From Sphingomonas sp. (lineage in GTDB: Bacteria > Pseudomonadota > Alphaproteobacteria > Sphingomonadales > Sphingomonadaceae): 64,000 nucleotides of DNA. Of this stretch, positions 18,757 to 27,515 are shown piece by piece. The notes beneath the pieces were generated by a model that searched no databases, was not told the DNA's origin, and was given only the letters and a program-made list of their open reading frames with translations. Where the stretch lies: positions 1,674,001-1,738,000 of the forward strand of contig NZ_JAHBZI010000001.1 in NCBI RefSeq assembly GCF_019635515.1, read 5' to 3'. Numbering within the stretch: position 1 is the first letter of the stretch; the number at the start of each line of letters is the position of its first letter. The translations under genes and the position numbers were made by a program.

Positions 18757-18835
18757 GTTCTCCTGCGAAAGCAGGAGCCCAGGATCACAAACGAACTGCT
18801 CCTTGGCTCTGGACCCCTGCTTTCGCAGGGGGACC
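18757..18835. repeat. REP-like palindrome pair, CTCCTGCGAAAGCAGGAG type
   Basis: Left unit GGTTCTCCTGCGAAAGCAGG and right unit CCTGCTTTCGCAGGGGGACC are inverted around a spacer upstream of the S9 gene and downstream of the DUF2497 gene. It is nearly the same unit as at 16576-16652, including the GTCCAGGAT/AGCCCAGGAT extension. Confidence 0.75.
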
Positions 18836-18849
18836 GGCAGGCCGGAGGC

Positions 18850-19329
18850 CTAATCCCGCCCGGTGATCCGCGAAATTTCTTTGGCGACCATCGATTCGAC
18901 GACCTGCGGCAGATTGGCGTCGAGCCATTCGCTGAGCATCGGCTTGAGCAACTCGCGTACCAGCCCTTCGAGCGTGTCCGAACCGGCCACCTCGGGCTTC
19001 ACCACCATCCGCGACAGCGCTTCCAGCGGCCCGCGGGTCGCCTCGGCGGTGCGTTCGGAAAGGATCGGATCGGCCGGCCGCATCGGCTCGGGCGGCGTGG
19101 GGGCACCCATCGGCATCGGCTTTTCCTGCTTGATTGCAGGGAGTTCGTCGGCAACCGGCTCGCTGAGCTCCAGCACCTCGTCGACATCGGCGCGCGGTGT
19201 CACGGCCTGGCCGGTGCGGCCGCCGCGACGGGTGCGTGTCGATACCGCCGCATCGCCCTCTTCGGCGATGATGCGTTTGATCGAGGAGAGGATCTCCTCC
19301 ATCGACGGCTCGGTACTGATATCACCCAT
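18850..19329 (-). CDS. DUF2497 / PopZ-like polar organising protein
   Basis: The 159-residue protein starts MGDISTEPSMEEILSSIKRIIAEE, has an acidic Pro-rich middle and ends with a conserved helical block (LEGLVRELLKPMLSEWLDANLPQ, then VVESMVAKEISRITG). This is the layout of the alphaproteobacterial DUF2497/PopZ family, whose Caulobacter member forms a polar matrix that anchors the ParB-bound origin. Placement next to tolC, pcm and near valS is typical of the group. Calling it a functional PopZ is inference; symbol withheld. Confidence 0.85.
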   Translation of the reverse strand: MGDISTEPSMEEILSSIKRIIAEEGDAAVSTRTRRGGRTGQAVTPRADVDEVLELSEPVADELPAIKQEKPMPMGAPTPPEPMRPADPILSERTAEATRGPLEALSRMVVKPEVAGSDTLEGLVRELLKPMLSEWLDANLPQVVESMVAKEISRITGRD

Positions 19330-19381
19330 CCGGCGCCTACTCCCCTAACGCCCCCTGCACCTTATAGAAGCGCCCGCTCAA

Positions 19382-20947
19382 TCAGGGATTTGTACGGGTG
19401 CTGTCAACCGGGCGCTGCAAGAGCGGATCGAGCGGAGCACTCACATCGGGCGTTTGCCGCGGCGAACCGCGGGTGCTGGTGCCCACCGCTTCCGGATCCT
19501 TGTCGTCGCCCCAATCCCAGCTCTTGCCGCGCACGCGCTTGTAGTTCGCGACCGGATCGTAGAGCGGACCGCCTTCGAGCCCCAGATCCTCCGCCTCGGC
19601 GCGGCCCATCACCGCCAGCAGCGTGAAGCCGGCGACATAGGCGTCGCGCTCGGCGGTAACATACTGAACCTGCGAGTTGAGCAGTTCCTGCTCGGCGTTG
19701 AGGATGTCGAGGATCGTCCGGGTGCCGACGCTGTTCTCGGCGCGGACGCCCTCCAGCGACAGCCGGTTGGCCTCGACCGCGACACGCGACGATTCGATCA
19801 CGCGCAGCGATGACTGGTAATTGGCGTAGGCCGAACGCGCCTGCGCGATCACGCCGCGCTCGGCGAAGGTTACGCCCTCGATCGCCGCGGCCCGCCGTGC
19901 CTGTGCCTGACGGACCAGCGCCGCCGGACGGCCGCCCTGGAACAGCGGAAGCTTGAGGTTCGCGCCCAGCGTGGTCGAGAAGCCATCGCGATTGATCGCC
20001 GCCGCGCTCGGCACCGAGCCGAGATAATTATAATAGTCGCCACCCACGCCAACGCTGACCTGCGGCAAGCGGCTCGCCTTGGCGACGTCGATGTCGAAGC
20101 GCGTCGCGTCGCGCTGCTTCTGCGCGGCTTCGAGATTGGGATTGTTGGCGAGCGCGGTGTCCTCGGCCACCACGACATCGTCGGGTAGATTGGGCAGCGC
20201 CGGCGGCTGGGCAAGCACGCCGGGGGGCGTGCCGACGACGCGGATATAATTCTCGCGGCTGCCGATCAGGCGCGCTTCGGCCTGACGCAACTGGCTCTGC
20301 GCCAGCGCCAGCCGCGCTTCGGACTGCGCCACGTCGGTACGGGTCAGGTCGCCCACTTCGAAGCGGTCGCGCGTCGCCTGCAGGTTGACGCTCAGCGCCC
20401 GCACGTTCGCCTGATTGAGGCGGACGATCGATTCGTCGCGCAGCACATCGACATAGACCGTCACCGCCTGGGTGAAGATGTCCGCCTCGGCCCCGCGTAG
20501 ATTGGCGCGGCCGGCCTCGATACGGGTTTCCGCCGCGCGCACCGAATTACGCACCGAACCACCACTGAATACCGGCACCGACAGATCGACGCCGAGCGTG
20601 CCGCGCCGCGACGGCGAGGTGCCCGGGCCAGTATCGTAAACGCTTTGGCTGAACGAGCTCGTCGCGCCGACGCCCGGCAGGCCCTGCGCACGCGCGATCG
20701 GCACATTCTCGTCATTGGCGCGCAGCGTCGCGCGTTCGCCCTGCAGGTCGGGATTGGTATTATAGGTGGCGACCAGCGCGTCGCGCAGCGTCGTCGTCGG
20801 CTGCGGCGGCACTTCGGCGGGAGCCGGCGTGGCGGTGGTCACCGTCACGGTTTTCGTCGTGCCTGCACGCGTCGTCGTGGTCTGCGCGGCGGCAGGCACG
20901 GCAATCGCGGTCAGGCTCACGCCCAGGAGCAGAGTGGAAAATCGCAT
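19382..20947 (-). CDS. tolC: TolC-family outer membrane efflux protein
   Basis: The 521-residue protein has a signal peptide (MRFSTLLLGVSLTAIAVPAAAQ) and two OEP repeats of long helices with beta segments: LRDALVATYNTNPDLQGERATL, DVLRDESIVRLNQANVRALS, then the matching second half VGTRTILDILNAEQELLNSQ and YVAGFTLLAVMGR. TolC trimers form the outer-membrane and periplasmic duct for type I secretion and RND efflux. It lies between pcm and the DUF2497 gene, all on one strand, and may be co-transcribed with pcm from which it is 17 bases away. Confidence 0.93.
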   Translation of the reverse strand: MRFSTLLLGVSLTAIAVPAAAQTTTTRAGTTKTVTVTTATPAPAEVPPQPTTTLRDALVATYNTNPDLQGERATLRANDENVPIARAQGLPGVGATSSFSQSVYDTGPGTSPSRRGTLGVDLSVPVFSGGSVRNSVRAAETRIEAGRANLRGAEADIFTQAVTVYVDVLRDESIVRLNQANVRALSVNLQATRDRFEVGDLTRTDVAQSEARLALAQSQLRQAEARLIGSRENYIRVVGTPPGVLAQPPALPNLPDDVVVAEDTALANNPNLEAAQKQRDATRFDIDVAKASRLPQVSVGVGGDYYNYLGSVPSAAAINRDGFSTTLGANLKLPLFQGGRPAALVRQAQARRAAAIEGVTFAERGVIAQARSAYANYQSSLRVIESSRVAVEANRLSLEGVRAENSVGTRTILDILNAEQELLNSQVQYVTAERDAYVAGFTLLAVMGRAEAEDLGLEGGPLYDPVANYKRVRGKSWDWGDDKDPEAVGTSTRGSPRQTPDVSAPLDPLLQRPVDSTRTNP

Positions 20948-20964
20948 CTTCTTGTCTTCTTACG

Positions 20965-21642
20965 TCAGAATTGAAAGGTCCGTAGGCGGGCGAAACCAGG
21001 CAGTAATGCACATTCCAGATCGATAAAGTCCATCATGCCGAAGCCGCCATCGGTGCGGCGGCCAGAGGCCAGCCGGGTGATGCCGCGATCGGCGATTCCC
21101 GAGACGATCCGGCCCCCGGGCTTGATCTGCTGCAGCAGCTTTTCGGTGAGCTGCTCGACGGCGCCGTCGATCACGATCAGATCATACGGACCACCCTTGG
21201 CCCAGCCGGCGTTCAGCGGCCCTTGGACCAGATCGACATTGGCGATGCCGGCCAGCGCGCCGCGCGCGGTGGCGACCAGCGTGTCGTCCTCCTCCAGCGC
21301 GACCACCGAACCGGCGATCCGCGCCAGCAGCGCCGCGGCATAGCCGCCCGCCGCGCCGATCAGCAGCACATGGTCGCTCGGCAGGATCGCGGCCTCGGTC
21401 AGCAGCCGTCCGGTCGCCAGCGGGCTGTTGTGCTTGCGGCCATTGCCGAGCGGCAGCAGCGTGTCGCGATAGGCGATGCCGCGATGCTCGGGCGGCAGGA
21501 ACGCTTCGCGCGGCACCTGCGCCATCGCCTCGACGACGCGCGCGTCGTTGACGGCGTTGGTCCGCAGTTGGCTCGCCACCATCGCATGGCGCATCGCCTC
21601 GCGGTCAGCTTCGACGGGCGCGGGTTCAGCCGAGAGGGTCAT
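20965..21642 (-). CDS. pcm: Protein-L-isoaspartate O-methyltransferase family protein
   Basis: The protein of about 225 residues has the PCMT layout: an N-terminal MRHAMVASQLRTNAVNDARVVEAMAQVPREAFLP, then the SAM-binding segment LLIGAAGGYAAALLARIAGSVVALEED and the strand YDLIVIDGAVEQLTEKLLQQIKPGGRIV. The family repairs isoaspartyl damage using SAM, but the proximal copy beside tolC in this group may have another substrate. I chose ATG 21642 because GGAG lies 5 bases upstream; ATG 21645 is immediately adjacent. A much longer frame upstream would run through the tRNA-Cys gene and is wrong. Confidence 0.85.
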   Translation of the reverse strand: MTLSAEPAPVEADREAMRHAMVASQLRTNAVNDARVVEAMAQVPREAFLPPEHRGIAYRDTLLPLGNGRKHNSPLATGRLLTEAAILPSDHVLLIGAAGGYAAALLARIAGSVVALEEDDTLVATARGALAGIANVDLVQGPLNAGWAKGGPYDLIVIDGAVEQLTEKLLQQIKPGGRIVSGIADRGITRLASGRRTDGGFGMMDFIDLECALLPGFARLRTFQF

Positions 21643-21813
21643 CATCACTCCGCTTCTGTCGCACAACCGTATTAGTCGCGCAATACACTTCTTGGTTTCG
21701 GCGCTTGTATCGCGTGCCGTCCTTCTCGCCAAGCGAAGTAAGAAGCAATTTTTGCAGTGCAATGTTGACAGGCGGCAACGGCCCTGCGCATTCCCCGCCG
21801 CCTGCCTGGGAAT

Positions 21814-21887
21814 GGCCCGATGGCGGAGTGGTGACGCAGAGGACTGCAAATCCTTGCACCCGGGTTCGATTCCCGGTCGGGCCTCCA
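21814..21887 (+). tRNA. tRNA-Cys (anticodon GCA), CCA encoded
   Basis: The molecule starts GGCCCGATGGCGGAGTGG, has anticodon loop ACTGCAAAT giving anticodon GCA, a T arm with GGTTCGATTCC, acceptor pairing GGCCCGA/TCGGGCC, discriminator T and an encoded CCA. It is oriented toward cysS about 1 kb away. Confidence 0.96.
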
Positions 21888-21907
21888 TCCGGAACGGACA
21901 CGAAAAA

Positions 21908-21939
21908 GCGCCCGCGGACCTGAGGTTCGCGGGCGCTTT
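21908..21939 (+). terminator. Hairpin terminator after tRNA-Cys
   Basis: GCGCCCGCGGACC and GGTTCGCGGGCGC form a 13-bp stem with one mismatch around a TGAG loop and are followed by TTT. It begins about 20 bases after the tRNA and may also serve the convergent glycine-zipper gene, since AAAAA lies on its left flank. Confidence 0.75.
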
Positions 21940-21956
21940 CGATTCGGTAGCCGGGC

Positions 21957-22388
21957 TTAGCGGCGATAGCCGCGGCTGTTGTCGCAGCCGCGATCGAGTT
22001 CGCGGCCGATCAGCGCGCCGGCGCCCGCGCCGACGATCGTGCCGGTGCCGCTGCGCTTGTCGTAATAGCCGCTGCCACGCCCGACTTCGCCGCCGATCAG
22101 CGCGCCGAGCACGCCGCCGATGATCGCGCCGGTCGTGCCGCTGCCGCAGCGCTGCACGCCCCGGCGATGGCCGCGATAACCGCGATTGTCATAATAGCCA
22201 CGGTCGTAATTGTCATACCCGCGGCGGTCGTAATTGTCATACCCGCTGCGGTCGTCGCGATAGCCGCGGCCATAATCACCGCGATTGTCGTAGCGCGAAT
22301 AGCCATAATCCTGCGCGGCGGCGGGGGTGGCCGAAACGCCCGCGAGGGCGACGGTGGCTGTCAGTGCGGCTGCGAAAAGCGTCTTCAT
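21957..22388 (-). CDS. Glycine-zipper 2TM-type secreted/outer-membrane protein
   Basis: The 143-residue protein starts MKTLFAAALTATVALAGV with a Sec signal ending at AAAQ. It then has Tyr/Asp/Arg/Gly-rich repeats (GYDNYDRRGYDNYDRGYYDN) and a C-terminal glycine zipper pair, TGAIIGGVLGALIGGEVG and GTIVGAGAGALIGREL. This is the Rick_17kDa/glycine-zipper layout, usually an envelope protein of unclear role. GGAGGAG is best spaced for ATG 22388; ATG 22394 is possible. Confidence 0.8.
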   Translation of the reverse strand: MKTLFAAALTATVALAGVSATPAAAQDYGYSRYDNRGDYGRGYRDDRSGYDNYDRRGYDNYDRGYYDNRGYRGHRRGVQRCGSGTTGAIIGGVLGALIGGEVGRGSGYYDKRSGTGTIVGAGAGALIGRELDRGCDNSRGYRR

Positions 22389-22617
22389 CGTCATTCTCCT
22401 CCGGGGCGTGCGTGAGATGTTGCCCGTTGATGTCTGTTTAGGGTTTCGCGGGTGCAACGATGCTGAACGGCGCTGTTAGCTGACGTTCACGTAACGCTGT
22501 GGCTTTCGCGCCACTCATCGCCGGCGAAACACGCCTCGCCGGAACCGTTTCGACCCGCCTGCGGAACAAACCACGACTCCGCGCCGTTGATTCCGCGATT
22601 GGTGAGGGAGACGACGA

Positions 22618-22839
22618 ATGTACGATTTCGGCATCCGCCAGGCTCATTCCGGCTATCGAGTCGCGTATCGTCCACATGAGACGAACCACTGCCCGGGCTG
22701 CGGCAACACGCAATGGATGATCGGCCGCATGACCGCCGAATGCGCGTTCTGCGCGACGGCGCTGCCGCTGATCGCGGGTGCCAGCACCGGCATCAGCGCG
22801 CTGCGCCGCCCGCCTTACGCGGTGCCGCTCGCCGCCTGA
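22618..22839 (+). CDS. Small two-CxxC zinc-ribbon protein
   Basis: The 73-residue protein has a GAGGGAG ribosome site, and two cysteine pairs, HCPGCGNT and CAFC, separated by 18-19 residues, which together make a plausible zinc ribbon. The N-terminus MYDFGIRQAHSGYRVAYRPHETNH is basic and aromatic. I do not recognise a named family. It lies directly upstream of cysS on the same strand with about 40 bases between them, so it is probably co-transcribed. Confidence 0.65.
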   Translation: MYDFGIRQAHSGYRVAYRPHETNHCPGCGNTQWMIGRMTAECAFCATALPLIAGASTGISALRRPPYAVPLAA

Positions 22840-22879
22840 GCATCTTGCCCCGCGCGCCTGCTCCGGTATGGCGGCGGGC

Positions 22880-24328
22880 ATGACTGCCGATCTGACGCTC
22901 TACAATTCGCTGACCCGCAGCCTCGAGCGCTTCGAGCCGCTCGATCCGGCAAAGGGCGTGCGCGTCTATTCGTGCGGCCCGACGGTCTATAATTACGCCC
23001 ATCTCGGCAATCTGCGCGCCTACGTCTTCACCGACACGCTCAGCCGCACGCTGACATGGAAGGCCAAGGAGAATGGGTGGGGCGCCCTGACGCACGTCAT
23101 CAACATCACCGATGTCGGCCATCTCACTTCGGACGCCGATGCCGGCGACGACAAGATGGAAGCCGCCGCCCGCGCCCAGGCCAAGAGCATCTGGGATATC
23201 GCCGCGCATTACACTGCGGCGTTCAAACAGAATATTCATGACCTCAACATCCGCGAGCCCAGCCGCTGGTCGGTTGCCACCGATCATATCGAGGAGATGA
23301 TCGATTTCGCGAAGCGGATCGCGCCCGATCATTGCTACGAGCTCGATACCGGCCTCTATTTCGACACCTCGACGGTCGCCCATTACGGCCAGCTCGCCGG
23401 CGCGCAGGACGATGCCGCCGAAGGCCGCATCGATCCCGTCGAGGGCAAGCGCCACCCGCAGGATTTCGCGATCTGGCGTAAGTCGCCGCCGGGCGAGCAG
23501 CGCCAGATGGAGTGGGATTCGCCCTGGGGAATGGGCGCGCCGGGCTGGCATCTCGAATGCTCGGTGATGAGCCTCAAATATCTCGGCGCCCCGTTCGATA
23601 TCCACACCGGCGGCATCGATCACCGCGAGATCCATCATCCCAACGAGATCGCTCAGAATCAGGCGTTTTGCGGCTGCGACGATAGCGGCGCGCATTTCTG
23701 GATGCACAATAATTTCCTGGTCGATCGCCAGGGCAAGATGTCGAAGTCCAGGGGCGGCTTCACCACCCTCCGGTCGCTGATCGACGCCGGAGTGCATCCG
23801 CTCGCCTATCGCCTGCTGTGCATTCAGGCGCATTACCGCAGCGAACTGGAGTTCAGCGCTGAGAGCCTCGCCGCGGCGCTGACCCGTCTCAAGCGCCTGG
23901 TGATAACGGTCCGCGCGCTCGAAGCGCGGGTCGAAGGCCCCGAAGCCCATGTTGAGGAGCATGCCTGGCTCGATCAGCTCGACGCGGCGGCGGCGGACGA
24001 TCTCAACACGCCAAAGGCGCTGGTGGTCCTCGACGAAATGCTCGCCGACAAGAGGCTGACGCCGTCCGAGCGGCTCAGCCTGCTGATCCATTTCGACGGG
24101 ATCCTGGGGCTGAACCTCTATAATCTCACCCGCGAGAATCTCCGCCTTCGCCCCGCCAATGCGACGCTCACCGCCGGCGACATCGAAGCGCGCCTCGCCG
24201 AGCGCAAGCAGGCCCGCGCCGCCAGGGACTTCGCCCGCTCCGACGCGATCCGCGACGAACTGGCAGCCGCCGGCGTCGAAGTGATGGACGGCGACCCCTT
24301 GGGCTGGGACTGGAAGCCGGCGCTCTGA
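22880..24328 (+). CDS. cysS: Cysteinyl-tRNA synthetase
   Basis: The 482-residue class I synthetase starts [20 protein letters not shown] and charges tRNA-Cys. Visible signatures are the zinc-binding [17 protein letters not shown] with the HIGH motif (HLGN), [10 protein letters not shown], the GWHLECSVM and [13 protein letters not shown] zinc ligands, and [12 protein letters not shown] 22868 is an in-frame alternative; 22880 matches the usual N-terminus better. It follows the small zinc-ribbon gene and lies about 1 kb after tRNA-Cys on the same strand. Confidence 0.96.
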   Translation: MTADLTLYNSLTRSLERFEPLDPAKGVRVYSCGPTVYNYAHLGNLRAYVFTDTLSRTLTWKAKENGWGALTHVINITDVGHLTSDADAGDDKMEAAARAQAKSIWDIAAHYTAAFKQNIHDLNIREPSRWSVATDHIEEMIDFAKRIAPDHCYELDTGLYFDTSTVAHYGQLAGAQDDAAEGRIDPVEGKRHPQDFAIWRKSPPGEQRQMEWDSPWGMGAPGWHLECSVMSLKYLGAPFDIHTGGIDHREIHHPNEIAQNQAFCGCDDSGAHFWMHNNFLVDRQGKMSKSRGGFTTLRSLIDAGVHPLAYRLLCIQAHYRSELEFSAESLAAALTRLKRLVITVRALEARVEGPEAHVEEHAWLDQLDAAAADDLNTPKALVVLDEMLADKRLTPSERLSLLIHFDGILGLNLYNLTRENLRLRPANATLTAGDIEARLAERKQARAARDFARSDAIRDELAAAGVEVMDGDPLGWDWKPAL

Positions 24329-24330
24329 AG

Positions 24331-24457
24331 GATTCTTCCCGGCGCGGGGAGGTGCTGGCGCGCAGCGCTCGCGGAGGAGCGTGCCGCCAGCGCAGCGCTT
24401 GAGGCGCGCGCCTCCACCAGCCCGCAACCGGTCCCCCCTCGCCATCCGGCAAGAATC
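24331..24457. repeat. Large imperfect inverted repeat, sphingomonad repeat type
   Basis: The ends GATTCTTCCCGGCG and CCGGCAAGAATC are inverted, with G-rich GGGGAGGTG facing C-rich CCCCCCTC inside them, and between them a GC-rich stretch (GCGCAGCGCTCG, GCGCAGCGCTTGAG) with further self-complementarity. It fills the gap after cysS. It is a different sequence class from the CCGGCGAAAGCCGG pairs and would fold into a long hairpin. Confidence 0.6.
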
Positions 24458-24534
24458 GAATGTCGGAGATATTCCAGACATTCGCGCATTGAACACTCCT
24501 GTCGCCGGCCCCGCCGCAACACGGAGAGCAACCC

Positions 24535-25266
24535 ATGAAGACCCTCCCCCTCACAACCCTCGCCGCAGCCCTCGCCCTCGCCGCCTGCAACGGCGCGCCC
24601 GAGACCACCGACAACGCCGCGGTCAACGTGTCCGACGCCACCGCGATCGACAACATCGCCGAAGATGAAGCGCCGGTGATCGAGAATGCCGACGAGGCCG
24701 GCGCCATCACCGTCCCGGCGCTGCCCAAGGCGGTCGCCAGCACCCCCGCCGCCGAGGCGGCCCCGCTCAACGACGCCGTGCGGATCGAGGACGAAATCCG
24801 CGCGGGCCGCGGCATCCAGCGCCTCCGCCACGGCTCGGGCTGGGCGTGGATGCGCGATGGCAAGATCCTCCGCACCGCCGATCGCGATGGCAAGAACGTC
24901 GCTTATTTCCGCCCGGGTACCGACAAGCCGTTCCTCGTCCAGCGCGGCGGCCGCGCCTTCGCCTATGATGGTGACCGTCCCGTCCGCGAGTTCGACCGCG
25001 ACGGCCGCGATCGTGCGCCCGATGCCGAGCGGGCCCGCGAGGCCAACGAAGCCGCACGCGAAGCCCGCGACCAGCGTAACCGCGCCGGCCGCGCCCGCGA
25101 CAATGCCGAAAATCCCGAGAATCGCTGGGGTGGCAGGCGCCCGGACCGCGAACGCCCCGAAGCGACGCCTTCGCCGACTCCCGCGCCTACCGCCTCAGCC
25201 ACGCCGCGCGGCCCGCGTCACCCCGAATGGGAAGGCAAAGGGCGCCCCCGTCCCGATCCGCAATAA
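24535..25266 (+). CDS. Putative lipoprotein with charged, low-complexity C-terminus
   Basis: The 243-residue protein starts MKTLPLTTLAAALALAACNG, a lipoprotein signal with lipobox LAAC. A short acidic region is followed by a compact middle part (RAGRGIQRLRHGSGWAWMRDGKILRTADRDGKN) that may be a small beta domain, then an Arg/Asp/Ala/Glu-rich helix and a Pro/Thr tail. No known family is recognised. It stands alone between repeats on both sides. Confidence 0.6.
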   Translation: MKTLPLTTLAAALALAACNGAPETTDNAAVNVSDATAIDNIAEDEAPVIENADEAGAITVPALPKAVASTPAAEAAPLNDAVRIEDEIRAGRGIQRLRHGSGWAWMRDGKILRTADRDGKNVAYFRPGTDKPFLVQRGGRAFAYDGDRPVREFDRDGRDRAPDAERAREANEAAREARDQRNRAGRARDNAENPENRWGGRRPDRERPEATPSPTPAPTASATPRGPRHPEWEGKGRPRPDPQ

Positions 25267-25274
25267 GCCGCAAC

Positions 25275-25357
25275 CGTCACCCCGGCGAAAGCCGGGGCCC
25301 AAGGTCGCTCAGCCAGGTTCCACATAGTTCTGGATCCCGGCCTCCGCCGGGATGACG
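25275..25357. repeat. REP-like palindrome pair, CCGGCGAAAGCCGG type
   Basis: Left unit GTCACCCCGGCGAAAGCCGG and right unit CCCGGCCTCCGCCGGGATGA are inverted around a spacer of about 30 bases between the lipoprotein gene and the dehydrogenase gene. Confidence 0.75.
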
Positions 25358-25386
25358 GATGAATTTCGGCGCGCTACGCTGGCGAA

Positions 25387-26322
25387 ATGAAAGCCGTCCT
25401 CCCCGCCCTCGCTCGCCCCCTCGTCGAGCCTCAGCTACCGGCCGGGCTTGAGGTCGATTGGTTCTCGTCTCCAGAGGAAGCCGAAGCGATGGCGGCGGAC
25501 GCCGATATCGGCTGGCTCGATCACAATGTCCCCGCCCAATGGGCCCGCAATGTCGCCGCGGCCGGCAAGCTCAAATGGCTTTCGACCATTTATGCCGGGC
25601 TCGACGCGCTCGACACCCAGACGCTCAAGGCCCGCGGCACGCGCGTCACCAATGGTTCGGGCGTCAACGCCCACACCGTCGCCGAATATGCGGTGATGGG
25701 CGCGTTGGTCGCCGCCAAGCGCTTCGATCAGGTCGTCCGCGCCGCCGACCGGCACGAATGGCCGCAGGATGCGCCGGGCAAGCTCGAACTGTTCGAAACC
25801 GAAGCGCTGATCATCGGCTATGGCACCATCGGCAAGCTGATCGGCGAACGCCTCGCGGGGTTCGGCGTAACCGTCACCGGCGTCACCCGCTCGGGCGCGC
25901 CGGGCACCATCGGCCCCGACGCGTGGCGTGAGAAGCTCGGCGGCTATGACTGGATCTTCCTCGCCGCCCCTTCGACCAGCGAAAGCCAGGCGATGATCGG
26001 CGAGGCCGAGCTTCAGGCGATGAAGTCCTCGGCCTGGATCGTCAATGTCGGCCGCGGCGAGCTGATCGATCAGGAAGCGCTGATGCATGCCTGCGCCAAA
26101 CGCCGCATCGCCGGTGCCTTCCTCGACACCGTCACGCCGGAACCGCTGCCGCCCGAGCATCCGCTGTGGACGACGCCCAACATCATCCATTCGATGCATC
26201 TCTCGGGCCGTAGCCAGACCCGCATGTTCCTGCGCGGCGCGGCCTTGTTCGTCGAAAACCTACATGCCTTCCTCGAAGGCCGCCCGCTCAAGAACGAAGT
26301 CGATCTCGCCGCCGGATATTAG
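25387..26322 (+). CDS. D-isomer 2-hydroxyacid dehydrogenase, NAD(P)-binding
   Basis: The 311-residue protein has the Rossmann motif GYGTIGKLIGERLAGFG preceded by ALIIG, and the C-terminal catalytic lobe with NVGRGELIDQEAL and TPEPLPPEHPLW. The family reduces 2-keto acids to D-2-hydroxy acids or the reverse. At the position of the usual catalytic His pattern (HxSG) the protein has MHLSGRSQ, so His is retained. It is the first gene of a co-oriented run with three small secreted-protein genes, the first starting 9 bases after its stop. Confidence 0.88.
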   Translation: MKAVLPALARPLVEPQLPAGLEVDWFSSPEEAEAMAADADIGWLDHNVPAQWARNVAAAGKLKWLSTIYAGLDALDTQTLKARGTRVTNGSGVNAHTVAEYAVMGALVAAKRFDQVVRAADRHEWPQDAPGKLELFETEALIIGYGTIGKLIGERLAGFGVTVTGVTRSGAPGTIGPDAWREKLGGYDWIFLAAPSTSESQAMIGEAELQAMKSSAWIVNVGRGELIDQEALMHACAKRRIAGAFLDTVTPEPLPPEHPLWTTPNIIHSMHLSGRSQTRMFLRGAALFVENLHAFLEGRPLKNEVDLAAGY

Positions 26323-26331
26323 GGAGTCGCC

Positions 26332-26898
26332 ATGCGCCTGTTGCCCGCCAGCTTGTTGTGCCTGATCGCGCTCCCCGCGAGCGCCCAGCGCGTCGATACC
26401 CGCGTGATCGACATCCGGCAGATGGCCGATGGCCGCGAAACCTGCCGCTTCAATGCCGTGCCCGATCTGCACATGACCGAGCCGCGTCGCGGCACCAGCG
26501 ACGGCTTCGCCGAATGGGCGCACAAGGCGCGCGACGGCGATGCCTGGCTCCATGCCCGCTTCTCGCCCGAAGAACGCGACGGCAACATCCAGATGATCGA
26601 GGTTCCGCTCACCCCCGCCATCGCCGGTGCGGCCAAAGCCAAAATCTCGCTCGATGGCGATCGCAGCCCGGTCGCGTTCGAACTCAAGCGCACCTGGCCC
26701 GGCTCGGATCGCTGGACGCTCGTCCCCAGCGACGGCGTCGCGCTCGCCCGGGCAATGCGATATACCGACGTGCTCAGCGTCCGCCTGCTCGACGGCAAGG
26801 GCAAACGGCTCGGCAGCTACGAATTCTGGATCGGCGACCTGCAGGACATCGCCGAATATCCGCGGATCATCGCATGGGAGTGCAAACCATGGAAATGA
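26332..26898 (+). CDS. Small secreted protein, tandem paralog 1, unknown family
   Basis: The 188-residue protein has a signal peptide ending at PASAQ and begins its mature part RVDTRVIDIRQMADGRETCRFNAVPDL. It ends with the segment IIAWECKPWK. One Cys near the start and one near the end of the mature chain suggest a single disulfide in the periplasm. Two following genes encode proteins with the same plan. I do not recognise the family. It lies 9 bases after the dehydrogenase gene and overlaps the next gene by 10 bases, so it sits in an operon. Confidence 0.7.
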   Translation: MRLLPASLLCLIALPASAQRVDTRVIDIRQMADGRETCRFNAVPDLHMTEPRRGTSDGFAEWAHKARDGDAWLHARFSPEERDGNIQMIEVPLTPAIAGAAKAKISLDGDRSPVAFELKRTWPGSDRWTLVPSDGVALARAMRYTDVLSVRLLDGKGKRLGSYEFWIGDLQDIAEYPRIIAWECKPWK

Positions 26899-27491
26899 TG
26901 CGATCGGCATTTACCGCCGCGCTGCTGATCGCCACGCCGGCAACCGCGCAGCGCCTGGACACCCGCCGCGTCGATGTGCGCGATAGTGCGGATGCGACGA
27001 CGTGCACCTACAAGGCCTATCCCGCGCTTGGCCTTGTCGACGGCAGCAAGGCCGGAAAGGGCAAGGTCGCGATGTGGAGCGCGGCGCCGGACGATTTCAA
27101 CGGCCCGAAGACCGATCTGCCCGATGCGCGCGACCGCTTGGAATTCATATTCGGCCCGTCTGACGACTGGCGCAAGCCGGCGACGATCGGCATCGGCGCC
27201 ACCCTCTATCCCGATGCGCAGGTCGCGCGCGACGAGGTCGGCGGCGCGACGCTGCGTTTTGACGGCATGCCGGTCACCACCAGCTTCAATGCCAGCGGCG
27301 ACAAGATGATCTTCGCCGCCACCCGCGATCTCGATGGCCTTGGCGCGTTGCTGCTCGACACGCGCGAAATGTCGATCGACGTGGAGAACAAGGCCGGGCA
27401 CATCGTCCGCAGCTATTATTGGGATGTCCATCGCCTCCGCGACGGCGCGGAAACGGTGTCGGTCACCAAATGGAGCTGCACCACGCCCTGA
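26889..27491 (+). CDS. Small secreted protein, tandem paralog 2, unknown family
   Basis: The 200-residue protein starts MEMMRSAFTAALLIATPATAQ and its mature start RLDTRRVDVRDSADATTCTYKAYPALGL parallels paralog 1 closely. It ends SVTKWSCTTP, matching the Trp-x-Cys at the end of paralog 1. ATG 26889 has GGGAG 8 bases upstream and overlaps the previous stop. The middle differs from paralog 1 beyond easy alignment, so duplication is old. Function unknown. Confidence 0.7.
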   Translation: MEMMRSAFTAALLIATPATAQRLDTRRVDVRDSADATTCTYKAYPALGLVDGSKAGKGKVAMWSAAPDDFNGPKTDLPDARDRLEFIFGPSDDWRKPATIGIGATLYPDAQVARDEVGGATLRFDGMPVTTSFNASGDKMIFAATRDLDGLGALLLDTREMSIDVENKAGHIVRSYYWDVHRLRDGAETVSVTKWSCTTP

Positions 27492-27515
27492 CGTGTCAGC
27501 AAGAAGGGAAAAGCC

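Noticed and set aside
16714..19626. A 970-codon open frame on the plus strand opposite the S9 and DUF2497 genes
   Set aside because: It is the mirror of two recognised minus-strand genes and crosses a repeat; its product is His/Arg/Gly-rich without any motif. Long antisense frames are usual in such high-GC DNA.
21643..21888. Upstream extension of pcm
   Set aside because: It would run through the tRNA-Cys gene; the ribosome site and conserved start are at 21642.
24331..24457. Rho-independent terminator of cysS only
   Set aside because: The inverted ends are about 100 bases apart and the interior has further repeats, so it is better described as a repeat element, although it could also stop transcription.
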